64,000 bases of DNA, from assembly GCA_009869945.1 (NCBI GenBank), contig WIXG01000017.1:186001-250000 (forward strand). Reading direction: 5' to 3'. The DNA comes from Mesaphorura yosii. Taxonomy: Eukaryota > Arthropoda > Collembola > Poduromorpha > Tullbergiidae. The first letter of the stretch is position 1, and every line of letters begins with the position of its first letter. Shown here piece by piece: positions 47,260 through 60,200 of the stretch. The translations under genes were made by a program, and so were the position numbers. Under the pieces are notes generated by a model. That model saw nothing but the letters and a program-made list of their open reading frames with translations. It searched no databases and was not told the DNA's origin.

Positions 47260-48489
47260 TGAAACTATCTTTGCCAAATTCGAATTCTCAGCCAGACGCT
47301 GACGTTCGGAAGAATTCATGGAAGTCGAAAGAGCTTAAATGAAACTCTAACTCAACTGACTTTCACTTTACGTTCTGTATTGCAATTGCGAAACACAAGC
47401 GTAAATTACTTTTATTGGCTTCTTCCGTGTATTCGACTCACGCTTCCCAATGAGTTCATGAAATGAATGGGATTTGTCATTGGATGAGTTTACTTCACAG
47501 TTCAGTGTCATCATTACGTAATGTAAGCCCTTTTGCGTTTACCTCCAATATTTCCCAGAAATTTTCACCATCGCGTCGCACTTTTCAATTAGTGAAGCCA
47601 ATATTGATATTGTTAACAATAGAATGAGCAGCTCCTGGAAATTGATACCCGTGTGGAGTAGTCGATTGCGGAAGATAGACAACAATAACACGAAAGATGT
47701 CGAGTCGCCGTGCCAAAGTACGTCTGCATGGATGACTCACTTAACACGCAAGAACGCAACTTTCCCCTTCTGCGGCCTGGCCTTCTCGAACTCTATTTGT
47801 TTAATGTCCACATTTCCGAATCTCATCTCATTCTCAGGCAAGGTAAGGCAAAGTGCGTCGTGCGTGTTATTCAACACGATTTGGACATCCGGATCGCAGT
47901 CTCGTCGCGTCGTGTCGCGTGCGCGTGTCGATGAAATGAACCCGGGCCCCAGTTCCAAATGAAATTAGAATCACAATAAATCAATTACTTTATTTCAACT
48001 TCATCATCATCTTCATCAATGAACAATAATCCTTCCGATCGCAATTGCATTGCCTTAAACGTTGTTTTATTACCATTACATTACAGTGTTAATGAGCATA
48101 TTAAAAGCAATTAACTAATTAACTAATTAACATTAACTAATAACTATGTGAGGTAAAAGTGCGCCTTATTTAGGATTTAGGATTTAAAAACTTGCATGTT
48201 ATTAGTTCCTTAATCTCATTACAATTCGTGATTTATGGTAGTTAATTTATTATCGACGTCTTTTATATTTAAAAGTTGAGTTGCGAAATCTGAAAGACAA
48301 AAGAAAAGAGTAAAGACGATCAGATTCAGTTTTACGTTTGGAGAAGGCAAAGTGCGAAGTTGTTAAAATGAAATGAATCTCACCTCAAATCCGGGCCAAT
48401 AACGACCGGTGTGCTGTGTTGTCGTGTTGTGAAAAAAATTGAATTGCAAAGGTGTTGCTTAATTAGATTCACTGGAAAATTGTGAAGGT
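47260..48489 (-). other. Hamlet-like 3' UTR and convergent intergenic region
   Basis: No coding exon. Minus-strand AATAAA signals occur at 48246-48251 and 47989-47994; either could end the hamlet-like transcript, giving 3' UTRs of about 250 or 500 bases. A tandem TTAACTAA-type repeat sits near 48105-48145. Confidence 0.45.
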
Positions 48490-51400
48490 TTAGCATTCTG
48501 ATGGTGAAAGTGAAGCTGACGAGTCGTGATCTACGTCAGCAACTTCACCAGTTTCGTGTTTTCGTATGTGTCGATCAAGGTTTGTCTGCTGCCCAAAACT
48601 TCGTTCACAAATAAAGCAAATAAATGGTCTCTCCTTATAACACACACGCCAAAACATAATAAGATACGGTAAATTAAAATAAATTCCAAAATAAAGCTCC
48701 CACTTCGGCTGCTTTAGTATTAATAGTAACTCACTTTTTGGTGGATGTTGCGGACGTGCCGTTGGAGGTTTGACGAAATCGAGAAGGACCGCTCACAGAA
48801 TTTGCAGCGGTACGGCTGCTCGCCGGTGTGCGTGCGGAGGTGGCGGGTCAGGTTGGCCGACCGGGGGAACACTTTGCCACAGAATTTGCAGCAGTACCTA
48901 CTGCGAGAAGAGGAAGAGACGCAGATTGGCAGATTACGGGTGAGATCAACTTAAATGCAAGCTCATTTACGATTTACCTGTTTGCCACGTTTCCGTGATG
49001 CCAAGGTGGAGTACCATTGAATTTATTGCTAATGAGATCGTGAGGGTGACGAGGAATCACGGTGGCAGGGTTGTTGCTCCCATTTCCAAGGCCAACGCCG
49101 CCGCCGCCACCGGCACTCCCCGCCTCATTTCCAGAACCGTTGTGCCCGCTGCCTCTCGCCCCGCTTGCGTTATTGCTGGTATTGTTGTTTGCCATCGGCG
49201 GAAAATTCATGCCGGCCGCTGGCGAAGTGAGTGCATGGTGAAAGAAGGGGTTAAACTGGGCTGAAAGTGGACCTGGACCGCCCGGCGTAGCTGCCATCGT
49301 TGGTGACACTTGAGGGAAACCGGGATGATGTGGAAAATGAAGCTGATGTGGGTGTGGATGCGATGGGTGATGGGCAAATCTTGGAAACGGGTGTAGTGGA
49401 CTTGGGACGATGATGTCGTGTTGTGCTTGGGCCAACGACAATGATAGCGACTGCTTTCTGGTGCCTGGGCCCTGCTGGAGTTCGCGATCTTCCTTTTCTC
49501 GTTCCCGTTCTCGCTCTCGCTCTCGCTCTCGTCCACGTTCGCGATCACTTTCGTTGCTGCTTTCATGACTTGATCGTCTTCTTTCTAGCTCCATCGACGA
49601 GGTTCGCGTACCGCCACCGCCACGAGTGTTGTACCGCCGACCTTTCCCATCGCCGTCGTCATCCTCCTCGGCCTTCTCTTCGTTTTCAGATTCTTCAGCC
49701 TTGTGATATGCACGATCCTCATCTTCTTGGCCCTCGTCGTGCTCATCTCGTTCACGTTCACGATCAGCTGATTTATTACCACGGCCAGAATTGGAACTTT
49801 CATTTTGACTCTGACTCGACTGACTACGTTTATCACTACCGGAATTATTATTAGCTTCACTAACACTGCTAGTTGTATTCTTTTGTACAGACAGATCCAG
49901 CGGACAATCGTTTCTTCCAGCAGCAGCCGCAACCGAGTCTCTGCGTTGATCCTGATCTCTGCCTGGAATTCGAATTCGAACTGTGCCGCCAAAACTGTTG
50001 CGTTTCTCGTCGCTGGCGGCTCGAGCAGGTGGAATCGGCGATAACGAGACTGCCCTCTTCCTTCCAGGGCCGGCAGCGTTTGCATTCAATGGCGAAGACG
50101 TGTGCGGCGGTGACAAATGATGCTGATGAGGAGTCGCTGCCGCTGTCGGCGGTGGGATGTGGAAATTATGAGGCCCTGTCACTGCTGCCGCGGCAGTGGG
50201 AAACAATTGGAATGGAATGCCCATGAAAGGGTTGTACATAGGAAAGATTGGGAAGGCTTGCTGCTGATGAGGAATCAATTGCTTCGGCTCTGCTACGTGC
50301 GCCTGCGCCTGCGCGTGGGCATTCTTGATGAGCGCCTGCATTTGCTGGAGATGTTCCATATCCTTCCCGGCGTTTATCTTGTTCTTCTGAAGCACGTGAT
50401 TGCTGAGTACATGATCGGCGCTCGTATTGGAATGAATTGAAGCAGTCGAATCACTTTTGCTGGAAGTGGAATGATGCTTGCCACTGCCACTGCCGGTGCC
50501 ACCTACGCTGTGATGAAGGGCGTGCACGCCACGGGTTTGGTTGTTGATAATTTCTAAATGAAGTGGACGCAGCATTTCTTCTTTCACGGCGACCGGTGTC
50601 GTACGCTCCCGCTCAAGATCACGCTCACGTTCGCGATCTTTCTCTTCGTGATCGTGGTCGTGGGTAGCGCCGTCGCGATCGACTTCGCCGTCGATGTCGC
50701 TGTTACCGTCTGCCGCGTGCCCGTCCGGAGGTAGAATGAGATTCGGAGTACGGACGCGGAGACCGTTACGAAGTTCTTCCCTTTCACGATCGAAGTCAAT
50801 ACTTCTGATACGTCGAAGATGTCTGTGTCGATGCATGTGGGTATGGTTTTGATTGAAGAGCGGAAACAACGGCTGGAGAAGGTGGCCATTGACTCTGGGC
50901 GCCGATTTGGCGTGATTTGAATTCATGTCGCGTTCGCGGTCTCTTTCGCGTGGCTCCACGCCTACGCTTATGCCTGCAGCGTGTGCTGGCGTAGGCACGG
51001 GGATGTTGGACGCCTGTCCGTGGCCGTGGCGTCCACGACCACGTCGCTGGCTTAGAATCATTGCATTCGACAAATGAGGGTGGGCGTGCGCGTGGTGGCC
51101 GTGGCCATGATGGCCATGGTGTCCGTGTGTGTGGTGATGAGCCCTCAGAGCGGCGCTGGCTGGTGCCGATACTGTGGACATTTTTCGCACATTCGTCGCG
51201 GCGTCACAGAACCGCTTGTGTTTCGTGAGGGCGGCCGTCGACGCGAACGGAGCCGCACACTTGTCGCAGCGCGACTGGGCTCGGCAGTCCGCGTGCATAC
51301 GTTTGTGACGGCAGAGATTGGAGAATTGTGTGTAGCTCTTCATGCAGACCTAAACATTTAAGGGTAGAAATCGGAAATTGTGCTAATTAATTGCCAATTA

Positions 51401-54400
51401 CTTCTAATGAAATGATAAATCAATTACAAAGATCTATTTTGGTCAAATCTCTCCAGAAGAGAAAAGAGGCTGAAAGCCATTTCATAAAACTTTATTTTTT
51501 ACAATTTGGGAAATAGAAGTCAAGATTACATTCTACGGGTTGTTTATTGTACGAACTAAAAATAATATGTTATGTTTAGTTTACCTCGCATTGGAAAGGC
51601 TTCACCGAAGAATGAATGTGAGCGTGCTGCTTCAGTCCGGACGAAGTCGCAAACGTCTTCCCGCACTCGCCGCAAGCGTGGATTCTTGGACTCGTATGTT
51701 GTGCCCTGAAATGCGAGAACAAGAACAAGAAATTGTAATGTAGGAGCAGAAAGTTCAGATTTTAGGCGAGACAAGGACAAGCAGTAATTTTTTTTTGACT
51801 AAAAATGGCTGTTAATTTTGAGTCCTCACCTGAGATGTCTTTGCAGCGACGCTATGTCGGTCAGCGAACGCCCGCACTGGCCACACGGGTACTTTTTCGA
51901 CGAATTCTCGCTGCTACCACTCCGCGGCCCGCGATGATGATGCCTCCGATGAAGATGCAGTCTCGGCGTCGCACCGCCGAGTGACGAATTATTGGACAGC
52001 GATGGCGAGGTCGAAGCATCGCCGTCGCCAATGCGTTCGTCGTCGTGCTCGTTATCGTTATCGTTGCCTGCACTCGTTCCGATGGCCGACAGCCCCAAAT
52101 TACGAAGGTGGTAGTTCACGCTGTCATTCGCCCCGACGCCAGAAAGCGGACTGTCAACGCCTGAGCCCACGCCCAGTCCGATGTCGATATCACAATTCTT
52201 ATGATTATGATTCGTGTTGTTATTGTTGTTGTTGTTCGCGAGCAGCAGCGGTTCGCAGTCATCCACGTCGTCGACATCGTCGATTCCAATCAGATTCAGC
52301 TTGTTTCGCAGCTTTTCCTTCAGATTGAGTTTCAGCTCGTCCTCGTCTTCAGCACCACTTTCGCCTGCACGTCGGTCGCGGACCCGCTCATCTTCTGGGC
52401 TTGGACTGTTGTAGCGGTCCAACTCGCAATCGTCTTCGCTCTGGCAGCTCAAATCACCGGTGACGATGGTGGACTTGCTGGTCTCCGTATTGGTGTTGGT
52501 TGTCAACTGGAAAGCTTCTGTGACAAAAGAAGGAATTGACAGGTGAGTGTGTACAGGCCCAAAATCGAAAAATCTCTAGGCTCAAGATCTCAACCCGTCA
52601 ATTATTATGATAATGATTTAAAGGCTATCACGAGCATTTCCGGTACGAGCAGGATTGAATCTGGGTAAAAGTCATGGCTCGACACGGGTGCGCGGTTGGC
52701 TTGGCCGATGACACCTGGCCCGGCTTGGCCTGGCCTGTATTGCAGTTGTATCACCGGACGCCTTTGTTCATTATTATTTATCAGACACAAATCAAGACTC
52801 ACTCCTGTAGCTCGAGTATGGTGTCTACTCTCAGGCTTCGCACGCGCACGTGAAACTCTTCGAGCACAATAACCGTGATTATTTAACAAAGTTATCTGTC
52901 GCTCTCATCTCCCGATTCACGACACACGATTCTCGACTCCTGGAATACTTTCCGGATTTTCCAGAGTGGATTTTGTCCGTTACACGTAACGTTTATGTTA
53001 TGAGAATTCTGGATTTTCAAGATTTGGCCGGCCAACCCTCTCTTCTCGTCTTACAACAAGGCCGAAATATGGCAGTTTGTATCTTGTACTCTATTATTTA
53101 ATCATGTACATTTGCAATTTGCATATACGCATACGTTAGAACTCAGACGGGAAGATTTCAGGCCAAGCAGCTGATGATCCCGTAATCAACTTCCTGTTTT
53201 TGCCCCGCATTTGAAGGGGAATCCTGCCCTTTGAATTTCTATCCACGAGACAGGAGACAACGTCATCGTCATCGTATTATTACAGAAATCATAACTTAAA
53301 TCCCCTACGAAACTGAAACGGACAAAGAACAAAGCTGCAGTGCAGTGAAAGAAGGCTTACCTTTCTGACTGTAGATATCTTCATCCATGGACGAGCTTCC
53401 GTCTTCGTCTCCATTCTAGGTGAAAAACAAGCAAAAAATTGAGTCATTCAAAACCATGTCAGAATTATTTCAAGTATTTTAAAGAATTTCCGGATAAAAA
53501 CTCGTTCGCAAGGTGAAAACGTCTCGCTCGCGTCGTTGTCAGACACAGAGGACAACTTTTCGGGCCCTTGATTGAAGTTTAGCATGCGAACGCGATGAGA
53601 TTTTTTGTTTCATGTCCTCAAAGACGAGTGCATTCATCGATTCTGGTCAGGCTGGAGAGGGGAAACGGGAAAATGCGAAACCGACCGCATTTAAACCGAA
53701 AAATGAAAACTCTTGAACCCTGACAGTCGAGTCAAGTCAAGAGCCGAGAAGATCACTTGAGGTTAGCTCGAGAGACAAGCATGCTGGGGAAAACCACGAA
53801 GGAGCGGAGCAGAATTCCAAACTCGCAATCATCGAATATTCATATCTCACATCTCACTTGACTTTCTCAAGCGGATTGCCTTTTGTTTACTGTACATTGC
53901 GCATTATACCAGCCAAGCCATTTATGATCGTATTATAAATAGATTTGTGGTTTAGTTCACCAACGATCAAACCTGTTCTTGTATTTAAGCGTGCTGCCGT
54001 GCTATTGTACAAGTAAATTCGTTGATTGGGGTTAAAATTCGTCTGATGGAGATCGTAATCAGCAGTACACGAGTACCGGTAATTAAAAATACTTTCCCAC
54101 CATTTGACGTTAATGACTCATGCGAACCCTTCAAGTACGTTCGATAATTGAATCAAATCGAGAACCAAAACGAGAACGACGGTAGCCAGCAGTTTTCCGA
54201 TTCTGAGAGAAAAAGAAGCCCGGCGTGGTGCGGCGTGGCGTAGAAAAATTCCGCTCTGAAATTGAGACGTACTTCTTCTGTGCATGCGGAAGGTCAAATC
54301 GAATAACGAATAACGTCCCATTTTATCTTAACTGACTGTCATTCAACGCGCTTCGGAGATTGACAACAAGAAAAGAAACGACAGATTCAGGATTCAGGAA

Positions 54401-57228
54401 AGATTTCTTATTTACAAAGGGCAGGGCAGCGCACGCACAAAAGGCAGAAGTGTGAAGCTGAAGGTGAGAATCTTGTTTCACACTATCGCGCATCGCTACA
54501 AGAGTACAAAGTCGCAGTCGCAGGTCGCGTCTCAAAGCAGGGAATCCTTACAAAGATAAAATGTGATGTACGCATTCGTGATCGTGACAGCACAAAAGGT
54601 CGGGAGTCGCGGCTGGGGACTCCGGACGACGGAAATTGTATTATTGAGTGAAAAACCCACAACTCAATTACGGGAAAAGAAAAGAAGGGTCGGTCGGGGC
54701 GACAATAACAACGAAGAACTACGGCGATGATGATGATTTTGGATAATGTCATCAAAATAATGCAATGGGAGCAATTCACGACATTCTCGTGAGTCATTAA
54801 TTACGAGGGATGATTGATAAGTAAGTAGTATTACTTTATTGAACAGATCTTTTGCATATAAGTACATTAGTACTTTTATTTTTCCACGTGTAATCTGACC
54901 TATCTGATACTTATGTTTGCCTAATTGAGATGTGAATCTTCTTTTCCATTGGCGTCTACGCAGCCAGAAAAATAAGACTTTGAGCATTCAACAGAAAAGT
55001 TCAGAATGTCGATGAGTCGATGCGTAAAAAAGGTAATGAATGAGTTTCTATTTCGTTTCTCGCTCTCATTCACGGACGTATAAAAATGAAAACGGCAAGG
55101 TGATAATTATTGCTGTAATCTGTGCCAGTCGGATGCCTATGCAATTGAGGTAGGCTCAAGGACCACGACCACGACAAGATCAGAAGGAACCAAAAAGCTG
55201 TCCTGCGCTGGGCTGTGAAATGTTGCGTAAGGTTACGTGCTCTGTGAAAGACTCTTCAGGAGGGACAGCGACAGCGACAGCTTACTTGAGGCTAATCTAC
55301 GTTCACTGCATGGAGGATCCTTTCCATTGACAACTCTGTCCTGTCGATTTAGAATCAACATCAAAAGAATTCTTTCACAACCAGCAGCCAGCATGATAAT
55401 CACGCAGATCAGCACAGCACACGGGCGCAGAAAATGTCACATTTTTTTCAATGGTCGTCCTTTTTGTGTTGTGCATCGCGTATCGCATCGTGAGTGAGTG
55501 AATAAAGACTGAATAACGGCTCGACGCTTGAATACAAAAGGATAAATCGGGAAAATGTTGAAAAGAAAGGGAGATCCACCTGGGACTACTCATCTTTTGT
55601 ACGAAAGTGTCCGGTCGTACCCGTCGTTTGCTTTACCGTGATTATTGAGATGTCATGGGCCGCGGCCGAGTGAATGGAGCGAGCGACAATCGCATTCACG
55701 TTCGCATCGTTGACAATGACACAAGACGTACGAGAATCTCTCACCCCATCATCATCGTATCGTCAACATCATTGCCTTGCCGATTGCCCTTACGAGCACA
55801 GCACACAAAAGAAAGGAGCTTCCTTTGAATGTGAGTTGAGAATCGAGAATTGAGATTTCAGGTTTCCCAACAATGCGACCCAGAAATGCAATCCTGCCGT
55901 GCCGTCCGCGGTAGCTGAGCTGAGCCTTGCCAGACAGTGTGTATCTTTTCTCAAAAGCGTACTTTTGTGCGTAAACTCAAATCCTTTGCATGGGACTTTT
56001 GGGAAATTCTTTTCATTTTTGTACACATTTCGTTCAGATTCGGATTTAGACAGATGACATGCGATGCGATGCGATTGAGATGCGTATACAAGGGAACAAT
56101 GCAACGATGATGATTCTGGCCGGCCGATCGGCCTTGTTTTGTTGTGATGCATTCAATGATGGTGCTTATTGATATTAGCTAAAAGCCCAATGCAGAGGGC
56201 ACAGACCGTAATTTAATTTCTACATTCGGCCACAGGCCACAGGCCTTTAACGAAGCAATGCAATGAAATTTCATTCATTTCAGGGCGAGAATGCGTTAGC
56301 TCATCCTCAAATTCAAAAACATGTCCTACATAACAGCCAACAATGTATGGAATTATGAATTAACATAAAATCCAATTTTCTTTTCAGTATTTGGTCAAAC
56401 AGGGAAAATCAGAGCCCGGCCTGGCCGGCCTGAATAGACTTTGGGATTGTATGGAAAATTGATGGTTTATTATTACAAAGGTGTTGAAGCGAAATCCAAA
56501 TTCTTGCTAGGCCAAGCTCGGATTGTCCTATCTTCCTTTGTGCTTCGGTGTTCACGGATACTCGGATTCTATTAATCTTTTTGGCCTGTCCCGTCCCGTC
56601 CTCGCAACTCACATTCAGAGGCATTCACGGATTCACACCGTGCATAAACCCATCATCATCATTTCTTGTGCTACACGGTGCAGTGCAGTGATTTAGTCCT
56701 GGTTTTTGGCTTTCACGCAATTTGTATAGCAAAACCATAAATCTTGTTCTTTCAGTCAATGTGCTATCATTATCAATACAAGTTTTATGATGGGCAATAT
56801 ATTAAGCTCAAATTGAAAGCCAATGCCAATACCAACAATGCCGGACAGGGCAGGACAAAGTCATACGCAACAAGCGACGAGAACGACTCAATCAATGCAG
56901 AATCGTTAGGATAAAAAAGATAGAATCCGATAACTGAATCGAACCCGCAATAAAATAAATACCACACGGTGAAGATTCAATTGCACAACAAGGCTACAAT
57001 TCGCATTCGCACCTGCTCTGCTCTGCTACGCTAAAATTCGTATAAAAGGGTTCGATTTACTCGATTCTGTGTCCCAGTCCCGATATTTTATTGGTCCAAC
57101 CTTCCTTCCGTGCGGTGCAAGAGCGAGTTAATAAAGATAAAAGACAGCAGCAGCAGCAGGCTGCTGCAATCTGCAATTGACGATTACGATTACCTCTTGA
57201 TCCAGCGGCGAAAGCGGTGATCTTTCAT
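48490..57228 (-). CDS. ham: Hamlet / PRDM3-PRDM16-like zinc-finger factor (5' end outside window)
   Basis: Seven exons in order: 57194-57228, 53361-53415, 51830-52517, 51585-51705, 48978-51349, 48735-48897, 48490-48633; 1191 residues visible, all in phase, with the first exon entered in mid-codon, so the true start lies upstream. An acidic, asparagine-rich region is followed by four N-terminal fingers (about 236-350: [30 protein letters not shown], and RCDKCAAPF ending in Cys rather than His). Then comes a 700-residue low-complexity linker with the CtBP-binding motif PLDLSV (coded at 49890-49904) and ER/RE repeats. Three C-terminal fingers (about 1090-1175) end with the MECOM-type [15 protein letters not shown]. 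The family are repressors/activators with two finger clusters; in flies hamlet controls dendrite and sensory-organ fate. No PR domain is seen in the window; it may be upstream or absent. Confidence 0.9.
49500..49545. repeat. Coding hexamer repeat in the hamlet-like gene
   Basis: Tandem CGCTCT-type hexamers on the plus strand encode alternating Arg-Glu on the minus strand, within the low-complexity linker of the hamlet-like protein. It is in frame, so length changes would add or remove RE pairs. Confidence 0.7.
53416..57193 (-). other. Large intron of the hamlet-like gene
   Basis: A 3.8 kb intron between the 35-base and 55-base exons, bounded by AAGAG|GTAATC and CACCTAG. No other gene is recognised inside it on either strand. 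Its length is unusual here, where most introns are under 100 bases. Confidence 0.55.
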
Positions 57229-60200
57229 CTGCAAACATACATAAAAGAAAAACACAATTATTATTGTATTGCACGGTGAGGGAAGGATTATGCACGTGTG
57301 GAATGGGTGTCAAATACAAATACATATATGTACTGGTTTGGTTGCTGGTACAATTTTACTTTATGTCAACGTCAATCCTGCCTCCACCGACCGACCGACA
57401 GACATGGCCTTATCATAAACTTGGCTTTAGCTTTGCTTCGACTTTGCTTTAGACGTCGGTTCGTACGTGCTTATTGAGCCTTGTTGCGCATCTTCATAAA
57501 AACAAAGCTCACGAAAGGATTCACGCTTGACGCAAGTGCAAATAACATAAAATCACGACCACGACTGTGGCTGTTCATTTCGGATCTTTCGGCTGCTGGC
57601 TTCTTATGATAACAATTTTAACAATTTGGTCTGAATTGCACAATCGAATATCTTTGATATGCAGGATTGGATTATTCTTTCGTATTTCAAAGTATTTTAT
57701 GGCGCTGGCGCTTCTTCAGGATTTTCTGAAGAATTGACCAATTTAATGATTTCAACATCGGTCCACACTTATTTATCAGTGTATTGAAATCCTACAAGTG
57801 CCTTGTCAAGCGCTGCTAATTAACATATGATTTCCATACGACTTAATTGGCAGTGCTCTGTGCGCGGTATTCGTACTTATACTCTGTAATTGAGACGAGG
57901 AGCATGAACACGCATATGATGTGCGTTTCGATAAACTCATCACATCAGTGTGATTGTGATTTCTGAATGCCAATGCGTGATGCCTTGAATAAATCATCGT
58001 TCAAAGTATCGCATGACACTTTCTGTATCATGTCTCTGAACAACCAACGCTTTCATGCTTACAATACAATGCAGCGGAAGAGAAGAGAAGATCAGATTAC
58101 AATACAAACACTGAAATTAGCATTTTACAATCTCGCACGGTAAAACAATTGAATTATCAAAGGCACAAGATTATCCTTCACTTCACGCATGATGAAAGTA
58201 TCATGTCATTGAATACGAGCGCAAGAAACAAACCCGAGCCCAAATTAAATACTTTACACGTACACGCACAATAGGACTCTAACAATAGTATGGAGTCGTA
58301 TTTATTAAAGATATATGCCACGCCATAGCCAGCCGTAAATCGCAGCATCGCAATAATCTGCTTCTGCTGCTGCTGCTGCCGTTCGTACAACATCTTGCAC
58401 CAGATTACAAAATTATGAAATGATACGTAATAATACGGCGAATGAGTCCTGGTCATGATTTATGATATTGCACGCGGATGCGGATGCGGATCCCAGAGCG
58501 AAAAGATACAATAATGTGAAACGATGCAGGGAAGGGGACTAATGTCAAACAAACTCAGGCCAGGCCGGGCAGGCTTCTTTTTACGGCTGCTGAAAGGTTA
58601 TTTATCTATAAAGAGGAAAAGAGTGTCTGTGACTGATTGACTCGAAACCATTAATATCATGAAATCAAATTCGAGGTCGTGCCAGGCCGGACTATTTTGC
58701 ACCCAAAATGCTCAGGGTGGGCGACCGGGCGAAATTTCTCCCGATACCAAATTTCTTTTTATGCCTGAAAAACATACTCAAGCCTCTTTTCTAAGACAAC
58801 TTCGTGTTTTCTTTCGATTCGGAATGAATTCGGATCCGATTTTTACCTAGAGCCCACTTAATCTACTCCTGATGCGACGAACTTTTGTTTTGGTGCGATA
58901 ATTATATTGGTTTAATTGTGACTTACTCTAGAAAAACTTGTGCATAAATTCATTGTGGTTATTAATGCCCATGTTCACGTTTAATGATGCTAATGCCTGC
59001 CTAATGCCCACACTGAGCTTGTAATCAGTCATCGATTGCACTCTTCATCAAAGGCGGTCTCCGTCACCGTCAAGCCGTCTTTGGCATGACATGGAATTGA
59101 GCACACCTCTTTCCTCTTCCTTCTGCCTGATGTGCCGCCATTTTATAAGGAATCTGGGACACTTAACATTAATACGACTTATTTACATGTTTTGTGACAT
59201 ACTACAGGAGAAGAAGCGTTAACTTGAATTCTGTTGGCGTGTATGGACAAAATTCGAATACTACAAACGGCGTTTGTCGTTCGTCGATTTTCAGATGTCC
59301 TCGCAGTATAAAATATGAATTGAATAAGCAAAAGGCAAATAAAATTGCTTAGATCATCGCTTCATCAGTCATCCATTAATTAATCACTGCTGCTTTGTCC
59401 TTGGGCAGGGCAAGCGACCGTCTTGATTCGACTAGTACAATGAATGAATCGGCACAGGCTATAAAATCTAGAAACCTTGCCACGTGCAAAATTTCACTTT
59501 TGTCTTGTCTGCACGCTGCACTGCAGTCTAGTAAAATCATTAAAGTTAACATAATTTATAGATTTGGCCTCCCAAAACTAAAAACCAAAGATACCGCAGC
59601 GCAGTGAAGTATTGTGAGGTGAATTAAGATGGAACTCGTGTTGGTGGCGCAATCACAGTAAGAATGCCTTGAACGATCACGATTTGGTAGACAATGCGGA
59701 GCCAACAATCCAAAATTTAATGCATGTTCCCTGCTAGGATACTACTCGGATACTCGGAAAGGTCATTAGCTATTCACCCTCGCTGTGCTGTGCGAGCTGT
59801 TCCGTGAAAGTGATGGGATAATCAGGGCTCAGCGTAGTATTTATATTTATGTATGTGGACGCATGAACTCGTGAACCCACGCTTAATAAAAAGAAAAGAC
59901 AAATACTACTTAAGTACTTGAACTCAAACTCCGCTGCACTGCACTGCGTGGGCCCCGAGTCCCGTATTTCCACTGCCTGCTTTTATACTAAACCGTAGCA
60001 TCATAATTATTGTCCCTACGAATTACTGAATACAGTCTAAAACATGTGTAGACTAGCTCTCGCTTGAACGACCAAACAAAAACAGTTCCTGTTGTTGTTT
60101 TCCTTCGCCTTCGTGTAATTGGAACTGAGAAAAATAAGCTGCAGATCCAAGAAATTTCATGGACATTTTGGGTGCCAGGACGGGCACAAAGACAAAAAGA

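Noticed and set aside
49207-50085. Long minus-strand ORFs inside the hamlet-like large exon
   Set aside because: These are alternative frames of repetitive coding sequence; only the frame with fingers and PLDLSV links to both neighbouring exons.
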